A stretch of 64,000 nt of DNA. It comes from Phaseolus vulgaris. Lineage: Eukaryota; Streptophyta; Magnoliopsida; Fabales; Fabaceae. Below are positions 47,959 to 58,746 of the stretch, piece by piece. The notes under the pieces are model-generated. The model worked only from the letters and a program-made list of their open reading frames with translations, did no database searches and was not told the origin of the DNA. Numbering within the stretch: the stretch's first letter is position 1; each line of letters starts with the position of its first letter. The DNA lies in the NCBI RefSeq assembly GCF_000499845.2, contig NC_023755.2, forward strand, positions 32,575,753-32,639,752. Reading direction: 5' to 3'. Made by a program: the position numbers and the translations under genes.

Positions 47959-48980
47959 TTGCGATGTTAATCAAGCAAATTTGGTAAGCGTTCGGCCGGC
48001 ACTTGCGATGTTACGTTCAGCCAATATTTGCGATGTTAATAAAGCAAATTTGGTGAGAATTCGGCCGGCACTTGAGATGTTACGTTCGGCCAATATTTGC
48101 GATGTTAATCAAGCAAATTTGGTGAGCATTCGGCCGGCGCTTGAGATGTTACGTTCGGCCAATATTTGCGATGTTAATCAAGCAAATTTGGTGAGCGTTC
48201 GGCCGGCACTTGAGATGTTACGTTCGGCCAATATTTGCGATGTTAATCAAGCAAATTTGGTGAGCGTTCGACCGGCACTTGCGATGTTACGTTCGGCCAA
48301 TATTTGCGATGTTAATCAAGCAAATTTGGTGAGCGTTCGACCGGCACTTGCGATGTTACGTTCAGCCAATATTTGCGATGTTAATCAAGCAAATTTGGTG
48401 AGCGTTCGACCGGCACTTGCGATGTTACGTTCAGCCAATATTTGCGATGTTAATCAAGCAAATTTGGTGAGCGTTCGGCCGGCACTTTAGATGTTACGTT
48501 CGGCCAATATTTGCGATGTTAATCAAGCAAATTTGGTGAGCGTTCGACCGGCACTTGCGATGTTACGTTCAGCCAATATTTGCGATGTTAATCAAGCAAA
48601 TTTGGTGAGCGTTCGGCCGGCGCTTGAGATGTTACGTTCGGCCAATATTTGCGATGTTAATCAAGCAAATTTGGTGAGCGTTCGACCGGCACTTGCGATG
48701 TTACGTTCAGCCAATATTTGCGATGTTAATCAAGCAAATTTGGTGAGCGTTCGGCCGGAGCTTGAGATGTTACGTTCGGCCAATATTTGCGATGTTAATC
48801 AAGCAAATTTGGTGAGCGTTCGACCGGCACTTGCGATGTTACGTTCAGCCAATATTTGCGATGTTAATCAAGCAAATTTGGTGAGCGTTCGGCCGGCGCT
48901 TGAGATGTTACGTTCGGCCAATATTTGCGATGTTAATCAAGCAAATTTGGTGAGCGTTCGGCCGGCACTCGCGATGTTAC
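47959..48980. repeat. 69-bp tandem array (~15 copies)
   Basis: The unit is 69 bases (23 codons); each contains GCGATGTTAATCAAGCAAAT and later GTTCGGCCGGCACTT. Two unit variants occur: GAGATG with CGGCC, and GCGATG with CAGCC. They alternate regularly in the distal half. Because 69 is divisible by three, a plus-strand frame stays open across the array except for one GAG-to-TAG change at 48488-48490. It lies between the 3' ends of the antisense gene and pol. Tat/Ogre 3' untranslated regions are a known source of satellite-like repeats. Confidence 0.95.
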
Positions 48981-49120
48981 TCGAGCAAGCGGGCAACCGT
49001 TCTTTCGGGAAGGATTTCACCTGGAGTGAAAACATCCAAGACCGAGAGTTTCTAGTTAACACTTAGAACTTTCAACAAAAGATCTTAATATACAATAGTT
49101 AGTGTTCTTAAATACAAGCT

Positions 49121-52024
49121 TTAACTGAAATAAAATTTTAAGTGACTCATATTCCAAGTTCTGGGTATTAGCTTTTCGTCTAACGTTTCCAACCTATAGG
49201 CTCCATTCTTCAAGTTTTCTTTTACTCTGAACGGTCCCTCCCAGTTTGGTGCTAACTTCCCTTGTGCTGGATCTTTTCTTGCATCAGTTCTCATTCTCCA
49301 TACCAAATCTCCTTCACTAAAAGTTCTCGGTCTTACCTTCGCATTGAACCTCTTACATGCTCTTCTTTTTACTGCTTCTTCTCTGATTTTGGCTTTCTCT
49401 CGAAGTTCTTCAATCAAATCTAATTCTGCCTTTAAACATTCATTGTTAACACTCCAATCTTCTATTCGGCTTCGTAATGTTGGTTCAGTGACCTCTATGG
49501 GCAACATAGCATCTGTTCCATATGTGAGATTAAATGGTGTTTCTCCAGTTGATGTCTGCGGTGTGCATCTATATGCCCACAATATTTCAGGTAACTTCTC
49601 GGCCCACAACCCTTTCGCACTTCCCAATCTTCTCTTTAGTTGACTGAGAATGACTTTGTTAGCTGATTCTGCTTGCCCATTTGTTTGCGGATGTTCAACT
49701 GAGGTAGTTGTAGACTTGATTCCCAAATCCGCATAGAATTCCAGAAGCTTTTTATCAGTAAACTGTCGGCCATTGTCAGTTATAATAGAATGTGGAATAC
49801 CGAATCTACAAATTATATTCTTCCACACAAATGTTTGAACTTGTTGAGCTGTTATTTTTGTCAATGCTTCAGCTTCTATCCATTTTGTGAAATAATCAAC
49901 CGCAACAATCATGAATTTTGTTTGTCCTCGGCCTAAAGGGAATGGGCCAAGGATATCCATTCCCCATTTAGCGAATGGCCAGGGAGAAGCAATGCTTTGC
50001 AACTCTTGTGATGGTATATGGTTGAGGCTTCCAAATTCCTGACACTTCTTACAGGTTTTAACGTATTGATTGCAATCTTCACGTATTGTCGGCCAATAAT
50101 ATCCGGCACGACAGATTCGTGTTGCCATTGTTCGCGCACCACAGTGCAATCCACATAGTCCTTCATGAAGTTCTCGGATTACATGTTCAGCTTGCTCATG
50201 AGAAAGGCACTTTAACAAAGGAGTTGAAAACCCTCTCTTGTACAGTTCATCCCCTATGAGGATAAAATTAGCGACTTTTCTAGCCATTCTAACATCAATT
50301 TCAATTCCTTGTTCTTGATTGTTAATCACTTCTTTGTATGATCGAATCCAATCATCTTTCTCTGTGGTAACAATCAAACATTCTTCCACTCCAACTGTCG
50401 GATTGTACAAGGTTTGTTGTAAAATGGAGTTGTGCTGAGGTTGTCTTCGTTGACTTGCCAACTTGGATAGAGAATCTGCTTTTGTGTTTTGTTCTCTCGG
50501 AATATGTATGATCTCGGCTGTGATAAAGTTTTCCATAATGCTCAAGACTTTGTGATAATACCTTAATAATAAGGGATCTCTGACCTGGTATTCACCTTTC
50601 ATATGTCCCACCATTAATTGAGAATCACTCCGGCATATAACATTTTGTGCACCCATGTCTTTGGCTAAAACCAATCCTGCAATTAAAGCTTCATACTCGG
50701 CTTGATTATTTGAAGTTTTGAATTCAAATTTCAGAGCCATTTCCAAATGAAAGTTCCCTGGTCCTTCTAGCACGATTCCTGCCCCACTCCCTTTCTTGCT
50801 GGATGATCCTTCAACAAATACAATCCACGCTTCATGATCGGCTTCCGTTGTCGGCATTTGGATAATAAAGTCTGCTAATGCTTGTGCTTTGATTGCTCCT
50901 CGTGGCTCATATTTGATTCCAAATTCTGACAACTCTACTGACCACGCTACCATTCTTCCCGCAAGTTCAGGTTTTCTTAATACTTTGGCTATCGGGCAAT
51001 CGGTTTTGACAATAACCTGATGATTCTGAAAGTATGGCCGGAGTCGCCTTACTGTGTATACAAGTGTTAAGGCAATTTTTTCAACCCGTTGGTATCTGGT
51101 TTTGGCGCTTTGGAGAACTCTGCTCACAAAGTATATAGGCTTTTGTTCTGGATTTTCTTGTATCAAGGCTGCTCCTATAGCTTCGTGAGAAGTGGCAAGG
51201 TAGACAATGATAGGCAGAGTTGACATAGGTTTGACCAGGATGGGAGGTTTGGCTACCGTCTCTTTAATCGTTGCAAAAGCTTGCTCGCATTGTTCATTCC
51301 ACGTGAACGTTTCGGCCTTCCTCAACAACTTCACTATCGGTTTGGACTTCTCGGCAAGTATTGGCAAAAACCTTGCCAATGCATTTAACCTTCCTATTAA
51401 CCTCTGAACTTCTTTCAAATTTATCGGATTCCTCATATTCATTATTGCTTCACATTTATCTGGATTTGCCTCAATTCCTCTGTTAGTCAACATGAAGCCG
51501 AGAAACTTCCCACCTTTGACTCCAAAAACGCATTTTTCCGGATTCAATCGCAAGTTATACTTCCTTATCTGTGCAAATATTTCTTCAAGATCTTTCACAT
51601 GGTTATCTACCGCATGAGACTTGACAATCATATCATCCACATACACTTCCATATTCTTTCCAATTTGTTTTTTAAACACCATATCCATCAATCTTTGATA
51701 TGTTGCTCCAACATTTTTTAAACCGAAAGGCATGACCTGATAGCAATAGTTTGCCATATCGGTAGTGAATGCAGTCTTCGGGATGTCAGGTTTATACATT
51801 TGTATTTGATTGTAACCGGAATAAGCATCCAAGAAACTCATCATGGCCTGACCAGATGCCCCATCAACCAACCTGTCAATACTCGACAAAGGATATGAAT
51901 CTTTCGGACATGCCTTGTTCAAATCTGTATAATCAGTACACATTCGCCACTTTCCGTTTGCCTTCTTGACGAGAACTACGTTTGCTAACCAAGTTGTATA
52001 TTGGATTTCTTTAATGAAACCCGC
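49121..52024 (-). CDS. Tat pol: reverse transcriptase, RNase H, archaeal-like RNase H, integrase
   Basis: 967 codons after a TAG stop that separates it from gag-protease in the same frame. Order: RT with FLDAYSGY (64-71), MPFGLKNVGATYQ and YVDD (128-131); classical RNase H remnant (IVYLATSHEAIGAAL); a second, archaeal-like RNase H with VEGSSSKKGSGAGIVLEGP, EYEALIAGL, SDSQL and NTKADSLSKLAS; then integrase. Integrase shows the HHCC zinc finger (HEGLCGLHCG ... CKKC) and a DDE core at GMDILGP, TDNGRQF and QTNGQAESANK. In the second RNase H the first catalytic Asp is Glu (GAA, 50810-50812). It ends in MSHLKFYFS. It would replicate and integrate the element. Confidence 0.93.
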   Translation of the reverse strand, partial: AGFIKEIQYTTWLANVVLVKKANGKWRMCTDYTDLNKACPKDSYPLSSIDRLVDGASGQAMMSFLDAYSGYNQIQMYKPDIPKTAFTTDMANYCYQVMPFGLKNVGATYQRLMDMVFKKQIGKNMEVYVDDMIVKSHAVDNHVKDLEEIFAQIRKYNLRLNPEKCVFGVKGGKFLGFMLTNRGIEANPDKCEAIMNMRNPINLKEVQRLIGRLNALARFLPILAEKSKPIVKLLRKAETFTWNEQCEQAFATIKETVAKPPILVKPMSTLPIIVYLATSHEAIGAALIQENPEQKPIYFVSRVLQSAKTRYQRVEKIALTLVYTVRRLRPYFQNHQVIVKTDCPIAKVLRKPELAGRMVAWSVELSEFGIKYEPRGAIKAQALADFIIQMPTTEADHEAWIVFVEGSSSKKGSGAGIVLEGPGNFHLEMALKFEFKTSNNQAEYEALIAGLVLAKDMGAQNVICRSDSQLMVGHMKGEYQVRDPLLLRYYHKVLSIMENFITAEIIHIPREQNTKADSLSKLASQRRQPQHNSILQQTLYNPTVGVEECLIVTTEKDDWIRSYKEVINNQEQGIEIDVRMARKVANFILIGDELYKRGFSTPLLKCLSHEQAEHVIRELHEGLCGLHCGARTMATRICRAGYYWPTIREDCNQYVKTCKKCQEFGSLNHIPSQELQSIASPWPFAKWGMDILGPFPLGRGQTKFMIVAVDYFTKWIEAEALTKITAQQVQTFVWKNIICRFGIPHSIITDNGRQFTDKKLLEFYADLGIKSTTTSVEHPQTNGQAESANKVILSQLKRRLGSAKGLWAEKLPEILWAYRCTPQTSTGETPFNLTYGTDAMLPIEVTEPTLRSRIEDWSVNNECLKAELDLIEELREKAKIREEAVKRRACKRFNAKVRPRTFSEGDLVWRMRTDARKDPAQGKLAPNWEGPFRVKENLKNGAYRLETLDEKLIPRTWNMSHLKFYFS

Positions 52025-52027
52025 CTA
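52025..52027 (-). other. In-frame TAG between protease/RT linker and RT
   Basis: Protein sequence reads through conserved Tat residues on both sides (EETEKLL before, AGFIKEIQYTTWLANVVLVKK after). Related elements have a sense codon here, often Lys, Gln or Glu. A single base change or a programmed readthrough are both possible. Confidence 0.85.
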
Positions 52028-54382
52028 TAACAATTTTTCAGTTTCTTCAAGAGCATCTTTTCGTCTTTCCTCTCCCAACTTCCTTCGTTTTTGAGCTATC
52101 GGTCTTGCTTCTCGGCAAACAGATAATTTGTGAGAAATGATGTTATGATCGATTCCCGGTATGTCTGATGCCTTCCAGGTGAACAAATCTTTGTTCATTC
52201 TTATTACTGCCACTAAGTTATCAATCATTTCTTCGGGCATACTACCCCCAACATATGTACATTGCGTTTCATCTTCGCCTAATTGAACCGATGTAATTTC
52301 TTCTCTTGGCTCTATCCTTTCGTCATCATTCATTCTGGGATCCAAGTCCACCATTGCAACCATGTTTCTTGCTTCCATACTTCCGGTCGCCACTCTCGGC
52401 TCTTGGACCATCTTCAATCCGGTCGCATAACACTCTTTCGCTGCTTTTTGATCGACATATATGGTTGCTATGTCTCCCCGTTCAGTTGGAAATTTCATTG
52501 CCAAATGTGGCGTCGACACTATAGCTCCCAACTTATTCAACGAAGATCTTCCTAACAAGGCATTATAGGAAGTACGAGTATCTACCACCAGGTATCTGAT
52601 TGTAATTGTTTTCGTTGCATTTCCTCTACCAAAAGTTGTCGGCAAATCAATATATCCTTTGGTGTCAACCTTTTCACCTGAAAACCCAATTATTTGCTCC
52701 TTCAAAAGAACCATGTCTTGTTCTTTCAAATGTAATTTTTTGAAGGTTTCCCAGAACAGAATATCGAATGAGCTCCCTTGATCTACTAGAGTTTTCATTA
52801 CCGCGTACCTGGCAATTTCAATTGTTATCACCATTGGGTCTCGTTGATCAGGATCAATATCTTGGAAATCTTCATCAGTAAATAACATAGGTGGCAAACT
52901 TATTCTTTTGAAAACATAATTCACGGTCATGGCACCTCTCAAATATTTCTTTCCTATCGTATTATATGTTTCCTTTTCCGGAAAACCTCCAGAGATGGTA
53001 TTAATGAACCCCCTGACTGGCCTTCCCAAACTGCGTTGTCGGCTCCTTCTCTCTTGAGAATGGAGGTGACTTCCTCCACTTCTTAGATCTCTTTTTTCGT
53101 CTCTTCCTCCTCTTCTCTCCTTTCGATCGTTTTGTATATCAGTCGTTCTTCCAAATTTTTCTCTTCTATTCCTGACATCTTGTTCTGGACTTTGACTAGC
53201 CTTCATTCTTCCGACTCTAACAAAGCGTTTTAATTGCCCTGTCTGAATCAACTCTTCAATTCGGTCTTTCAGCGCTATGCATTCTTCAGTGTGATGGCCA
53301 TGATTTTTATGGTACTGGCAACGTTTGCTATGGTCAGCTCGATCTGGGGTTCGTGCTTTCCTTGGTGGCGGTATTACTTCAGTTGCCATCGCCTCTTGAA
53401 GTATTCGGGTCCGAGTTGTGCTCAATGGTGTGTATTGTTGAAACTTTCGGCCACGGGGTTCCTCTCTGAAACGTCTGCTTTGATATCCTGCCTCTCTTTC
53501 ATTTGTTTTCTTCTCGTTCTTCACGTCCATCCTTGCCTGATTCCTAAAGTCCCTTAACTCCTCCATCTGCATGAACTTTGCTGCGCGCCGTCTTAATTCA
53601 TCAAGGCTTACGGCTGGTTTTTTGCATAAGCTATCGGCAAATGGTCCCGGTCTCAAGGCAGTTATCATATGATGCATAGAAACTTCCGGACTGAGGTTTC
53701 TAATACTTAAAGCCATCCTTCCAAAGCGTTCCATAAAAGCTCGCAGTGACTCATTCTGTTCTTGTCTTGTGTTTACGAGAGCTATAGATGTTAAGTGATG
53801 TGGTCTACTTGTAGCGAATTGAGCTCCAAACTTTTCTATCAAAGTGTCAAAACAATCAACAGATAAGGGTGGTAGCCGGGTAAACCAGCTCAGAGCCGCT
53901 CCTTTCAAGGTAGTTGGGAAAACCCTACATAGAATGGCGTCATTCCACGTGTACAGACTTATTTGAGTTGTGTATATTGCAACATGTTCATATGGATCTG
54001 TGCTCCCATCATACTTCTCTATTGTTAGACTCTTCCAATTGTCAGGTAATGGGGTCTCTATTATAGTCTCAGAAAACGGGTGTCTTCTGACTGGCGTTTC
54101 CACAGCGACACCGGACGTCTCAGGTATCTTCCTTTGTGTAACCCCGAAACTCTCTTCCTTGTTCTCTCTTTCATTAACAAAGTTTCTCGGGGAAGTATTT
54201 AACGCTGTTTCTCCATTCAATCTTTGTCTCATGTAAGCATTCTCAGCTCTCAACATGCTCAACTCCTCTTCATTACTCTTCTTCAGTGTCTCAAGTTCCT
54301 CTTGCAATTGCATTAACATGGCCATAGTCGTGGCGTTCTGACAATCTTCTTGTTCTCTAGAATGTTCTCCTCTTTCGTTCAT
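52028..54382 (-). CDS. Tat gag-protease polyprotein (N-terminal part)
   Basis: 785 residues from the ATG at 54382, which lies just after the PBS. An in-frame ATG in the LTR (54553) is unlikely because it precedes the PBS. A coiled-coil segment is at about 20-55. The Gag capsid domain (about 115-290) includes KYDGSTDPYEHV, LKGAALSWFTRLPP and LRAFMERFGRMA. A zinc-knuckle-like motif CQYHKNHGHHTEEC follows after basic linkers. The aspartic protease has VDQGSSFDILF (unusual D-Q-G for D-T/G-G) and NALLGRSSLNKLGAI. The end carries the RT lead-in (IPGIDHNIISHKL). It is in one frame with pol. It supplies capsid and processing. Confidence 0.92.
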
Positions 54383-54394
54383 TTTGTTTCTCGG

Positions 54395-54411
54395 CCCCAC
54401 GGTGGGCGCCA
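54395..54411 (-). other. Primer binding site of the Tat element
   Basis: The minus strand reads TGGCGCCCACCGTGGGG, three T residues after the 5' LTR end at 54415. This form is common to plant Tat-type elements; I do not assign the tRNA. Confidence 0.8.
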
Positions 54412-54414
54412 AAA

Positions 54415-54991
54415 TGTTCTTACAAGGACCTAGAAACAAACTATCTTCGTCTTCCACCCGTTGACCTCTCGGCCTTCGCTTCCGGACTCCCTTCTCGGTG
54501 TGATCTTTCGGCTTACTTGTTCTTGGTTTGTATTTGGTTCGAAAATCTTTCACGTTTTATTGAATTGCTTGACTGACACTTCCCGGTCAACTTTAATTTA
54601 CTCCATTTGATCTTTCGGTTTTTGGTCTCGGCTTCCTCTCACAGATGGGTGTGCGTACCTGAAAGGTGCTCCGATGCCAAAGTTAGATTCAGTTTTACAG
54701 GATATTAAAATGAATTCAACCTCCTTACCTCTCAGGATGACCCTCTATTTATACTACTCTTTTATTGGGCCCAGAAGTTATTTGGGCCTTTTCTTTTTGT
54801 ATTAAACATTTACTACACATACCTACATATTTGGGCCCAGTTTCATGGGCTTTTGCTTAATAATAATTTCCATTTTATTTTATTTCTTTCGTTATTTAGT
54901 TTACTTTCGGGTTGAGCTCTCGGCTTAGTACACCTTGCTTTCGGTCGGCTTAGTACACCTTGCTTTCGGTCCAATCTCTCGGCCCAGTACA
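54415..54991 (-). repeat. 5' LTR of the Tat element
   Basis: 577 bp. It carries a minus-strand TATA box (TATAAATAG, 54745-54753), which is the presumed promoter for gag-pol, and two copies of the 25-bp U3 repeat at 54921-54970. Confidence 0.95.
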
Positions 54992-57900
54992 ATAGTTATT
55001 TGGCTCAATAAGAAAGAACACAACTATGAGATTTGTGGTCTGGTTGTGTACAGAAATCCAGAACCCAGAATTTATCATTGTTGTCTACTACTAAAATATA
55101 TAGGCCTTAACCAGAATGTTACCCTCTAATTGTGGTAGTAGTTTAGGTGTTGGAATGCTTTTCAATGTTTTGAAGATGCTTTTTACTTTCTTTCACTCTT
55201 TCTTGTATTGACCTACATATTCCAAATTACTAAATTTCCTAGAATATATTTCATGTTCTTTTCCAATGTTTGATTTGATCTGCTTGGTATAAGTGGAAAT
55301 TCGTTTTAGTGCCATGATAAAAATAACATAAAACTGTAGACCCCCCACCCCCTATTTTCTCTTGATGCAGAAAATGGTGCTTATGCAGATTGTAGACTTT
55401 CCCTATTGCTAAAGATGGCTGAATTGCAATATTCATGGCTGTCCATGAATAATAATTTTTATACAATTTTCCATAACGAAAAGATATGGTTGAACTAGAT
55501 TAAACCAACTCTTCCAAAATTTCAAGTTGTTCATCCATCATGAAAAGAATTATGTAAAGCTAATCTACTATAGAAGAAAGATAAAGAAAAAAAGTGTGAA
55601 CTGAGGACCATTTATTCATCCTTCTCAACCTTTCCTAAATCTTAAATCCCGAAAAACAAGAATAAAGTATGCATTGATTCCTATAACCAAGATTTGTGTC
55701 ACCAATCAAAGTGCTTTCCACGGTGGTGATGGTGGCAATGTCTGTGTTAATACACCCAAACACTGCATAACATTGGTAACATGAGACAAACATGCAGAAG
55801 TGGTTCTTCGAATCACGCAAAAGCTCCAGAGTTCAATTACTAGCTTAATTTCTCAGGCATTGTCTTGTGTGTTATTATGATTTTAAAAATTGTTTTTGAT
55901 GAGAGAAAGTTGAAAGAGATGAAAAGAGAGACTGGGTACGAGGGTTTAAAGATTGAAAAACTACGATTTTGGAAAAAAGAAGTGGTTAAGTCCAATTCTT
56001 AAAAAATATGATTATATTTTTAATAATAGATAAATCATAATTCTTCATAAGCGTTAAATACGAAAAAACACATTTAAACCTAATCAACTCTAAAATGTAT
56101 CAAGTAAAAGTAAGATTTATTTATGTTTATAAAAAAAGTTGTATTTGATGACATTAACAAAAAAACCTAACTAAGAGAACATTAGCTTATATTTTATCTA
56201 AACACGATGCTAATGTTACTTTCTCTATCACGGAAATCATTTTACCCAACTTCTTAATATGGAAAATATTCGTTTCCTATGGATTTTTTATGCTTGGAAG
56301 TAATTTTGAATTCTGTAACAAATGTGGAAATACTCATTATCTGCTCATTTACAGAAATAGGTTAAACATATCTTAAAAGATACGATCTCTAAAGATATTA
56401 CTGTAACTCACCGCTGTCAGAAGTCAATGCAAGAATAAGATCATAAAGAGCATCATTATTATGAATTCATGTAAAGATGAACATGAGACAAATTGAGTTG
56501 AGTTTAGAAGAAGAAAAAAGTAACACCTTTAATTAACTAGATAATTTATAAAAATCATACAATCTACTCTCTCGTCACCAATACTTTTAGCAGCTTTCTT
56601 CGTATCGGTCTAACCAACTTTTACTGATTTTCTAATCTTTTTGTCAATCATCTCAACATTAATATCTCCTTGAATACAATTATATTGTACCATATGATTT
56701 CTTGTATCATCACACATTCATCTTAGCATGTTCATTTTATTTTGCCAGTTCCAACTTTTTTCTCTTTTCCTTTAAATGTGCAGTATTGACTAAGAATACA
56801 GTAAAACTTCTCTTTGAACTTTACTTCACAATTACAAATACCTCTCGATTGCTTTATATCCTATGTGTCACCTTTTCATTAACTTCTCCACCATTTGTAC
56901 TATTCATCTCATTTAAATGTTTTCATAGCTAATCCCAAACCTCAAACAAAGAAATGAATTATGTTATTGTACAGCCAGGATAACCACCTATATCATCTTA
57001 AAACTTTCTAAATGCAACAAGGTCATGTCTGATCTCCCAATGCATGAAACTCAGACCAAAGAAAAAGCCTCTTCTATTAGACGCTTGAAAATGGCTAGAT
57101 TCATCATTTTTTTTTCCCAGCAAAATTATGTTTTATGTTTTTAAAATCTTTCGATTTTATAATAGGACATAACAACTCACATAAATGCAGAGTTGGTGTG
57201 TCATCAATTTGCAAGCGACCACACCAAACCACTGATAAGTGTGTCGCATGCAAAATAGCAGTTTGGGGTCTTCACTCTGCTGCTCTACCCCATCCAAATC
57301 CACCAACCAGAAACAGAAAGTAGATAATAAAAACACATAGTCACGTATTCGATATCCCTAGGCCCCTCTGAGAAAAGGAAATAATTAGTTGCCAAAGAAA
57401 AGGGAAATTACTCTGCCATCACTATCAGCTTTTAATCTCTGCAATGTACTTTGATATTGATCTTAGTTGTCATCCTTCTTACCACAGTCAAGGGAAAAAG
57501 AAGTGAAAGTGGAAATCATAGTGAAAAGATAAATGCAATAAGAAGAAACAAATGAAAGACAATAGCTAGGGAAGATGAATATTGTGAATTTTTTAGAGTA
57601 AAACTGGAGAAAGATGTAAAATTCAAGTATTACAACATAGGATCTGAGATAAAAATTGTACTTGCTAGTTGACCCTGACTTCAAGCTTGTAAGTAGGTCT
57701 GTAATGGAATCATACCTATGTCACGCCAAGATCCTGCCAAATGAAGTGGGGATGAAGATAGAGTACAGTAGTAGAAGAGTGAGAACATAATACAACTCGT
57801 TACTTATGTCCCTAGATAACATGATAAGGAATGACTCACAAAACTCTTTTAGTCTAAAGTCTAAAAAATTATTAGCATTCATATCCTCTTTTTATATATA

Positions 57901-58554
57901 TATCATATCATTTATCAGAATTATACTTCTTTTATCTCTATCCCTTCTAATAAACTTGGAAGCTCCACAAATCAATTTTCGAACACAAGTGTGTGTTGGA
58001 AGCATTAAGTACATGTACTAGCACGTGTATGCACACCTACATACAAACTTACACGAAAATTGAGTAACAATGTTAGAAAAAAATAACAAACTACATTCAC
58101 ATCCTTTATGATTTCTTAAGACTGAATTTGTTAAGACAAAAATCCCAGTTAGAAAATCAGTGTAAATGGTAAAATATGGAATTGAATCTCAAGAAACTAA
58201 GAGAATGTCACTATAATTAGCTTTAAAAGAAATCTGCAAGAAAACTAAAATTATATATAAAAAAAAAAATAAGAGAAAATTTATGACTTTGCCCAAAATT
58301 CTAGTCTTTTACTTTTGAAATCTAATAATAGGCAATAGCTTCATCTTTCCAAACAAAACAATAACATTCAATACTTGTACTTCTAAAACACTCTTCCCCA
58401 TTTATTTAATACTTATTTTAAAAATGAAAGAAATGAAAAGGTTAATTGGGGTGAAGAAGCATCTCATTAGCAAAGAGCGCATGGAAATAAAAATCAAATC
58501 TTTATGAGCGCGATTGGAGAATAAATGAAGTGGGTGTGCATAAAACGGTACGTA
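54992..58554. other. Intergenic DNA; part may be 3' UTR of the small membrane-protein gene
   Basis: I see no supported coding exon. On the minus strand a donor-like GGCTAG|GTACGTAC lies at 58555. Acceptor/donor-like sites near 57730 (TTTGGCAG|GATC and CATAG|GTATGA) could mark untranslated exons of the small gene at 58591-58746. This is weak. Confidence 0.4.
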
Positions 58555-58590
58555 CCTAGCCTCAGAACACAGGGTGGATTGGGAATCGAA

Positions 58591-58746
58591 TCAAATGTCG
58601 AGAATCTTGAAAACGACGAAGCAGAGGAATCCCAGGAAGATCAAAATGAAAAGGCAATCAACAAAGATGAAGAATCTGGTTGAGCCGTGATTCCTTTTGG
58701 TCTTTGATTTGGCCACGGACTCGTTCAGTTCTTTGATGTTGGCCAT
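58591..58746 (-). CDS. Small single-span membrane protein, 51 residues
   Basis: The frame runs from ATG at 58746 to TGA at 58591. The N-terminal half is polar and basic ([19 protein letters not shown]) and the C-terminal half is one hydrophobic helix (residues ~25-47, rich in F, L, I, V with FFIFVDCLF and [13 protein letters not shown]), ending LDI. This looks like a tail-anchored or single-pass micropeptide with cytosolic N-terminus. I do not recognise a named family with certainty. Local GC and codon content are higher than the flanks, and a donor-like site follows the stop, which suggests a real transcript. Function unknown. Confidence 0.6.
   Translation of the reverse strand: MANIKELNESVAKSKTKRNHGSTRFFIFVDCLFILIFLGFLCFVVFKILDI

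Larger units (their letters stand above)
44698..54991 (-). mobile_element. Near-intact, young Tat-lineage Ty3/gypsy retrotransposon with antisense gene
   Basis: Minus-strand order: 5' LTR (54991-54415), PBS, gag-protease, RT-RNaseH-aRNaseH-integrase, 69-bp tandem array, antisense gene, polypurine tract, 3' LTR (45349-44698). The dual RNase H, the antisense ORF with the plant 'putative gypsy type transposon' domain and the tandem repeats in the 3' untranslated zone are Tat-lineage traits. The LTRs differ by one internal substitution, one terminal base and the 25-bp copy number. Flanks ATACT (44693-44697) and ATAGT (54992-54996) are a 4-of-5 target duplication. 10.3 kb. Coding is intact apart from one TAG codon. 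Confidence 0.92.

Noticed and set aside
47959..48980. CRISPR-like regular repeats
   Set aside because: Plant DNA, no unique spacers; a head-to-tail tandem array within a retrotransposon.
47981..49066. Two long plus-strand open frames of 23-residue repeats
   Set aside because: They are translations of the 69-bp tandem array, whose length is a multiple of three. There is no promoter or family resemblance, and one TAG splits them.
52283..54236. Plus-strand open frames across gag-protease
   Set aside because: Shadows of the minus-strand polyprotein; no antisense gene features there, unlike 45691-47650.
54935..55129. Possible host exon interrupted by the Tat element
   Set aside because: The open frame begins inside the LTR; the flanking part is short and the left flank does not continue it.
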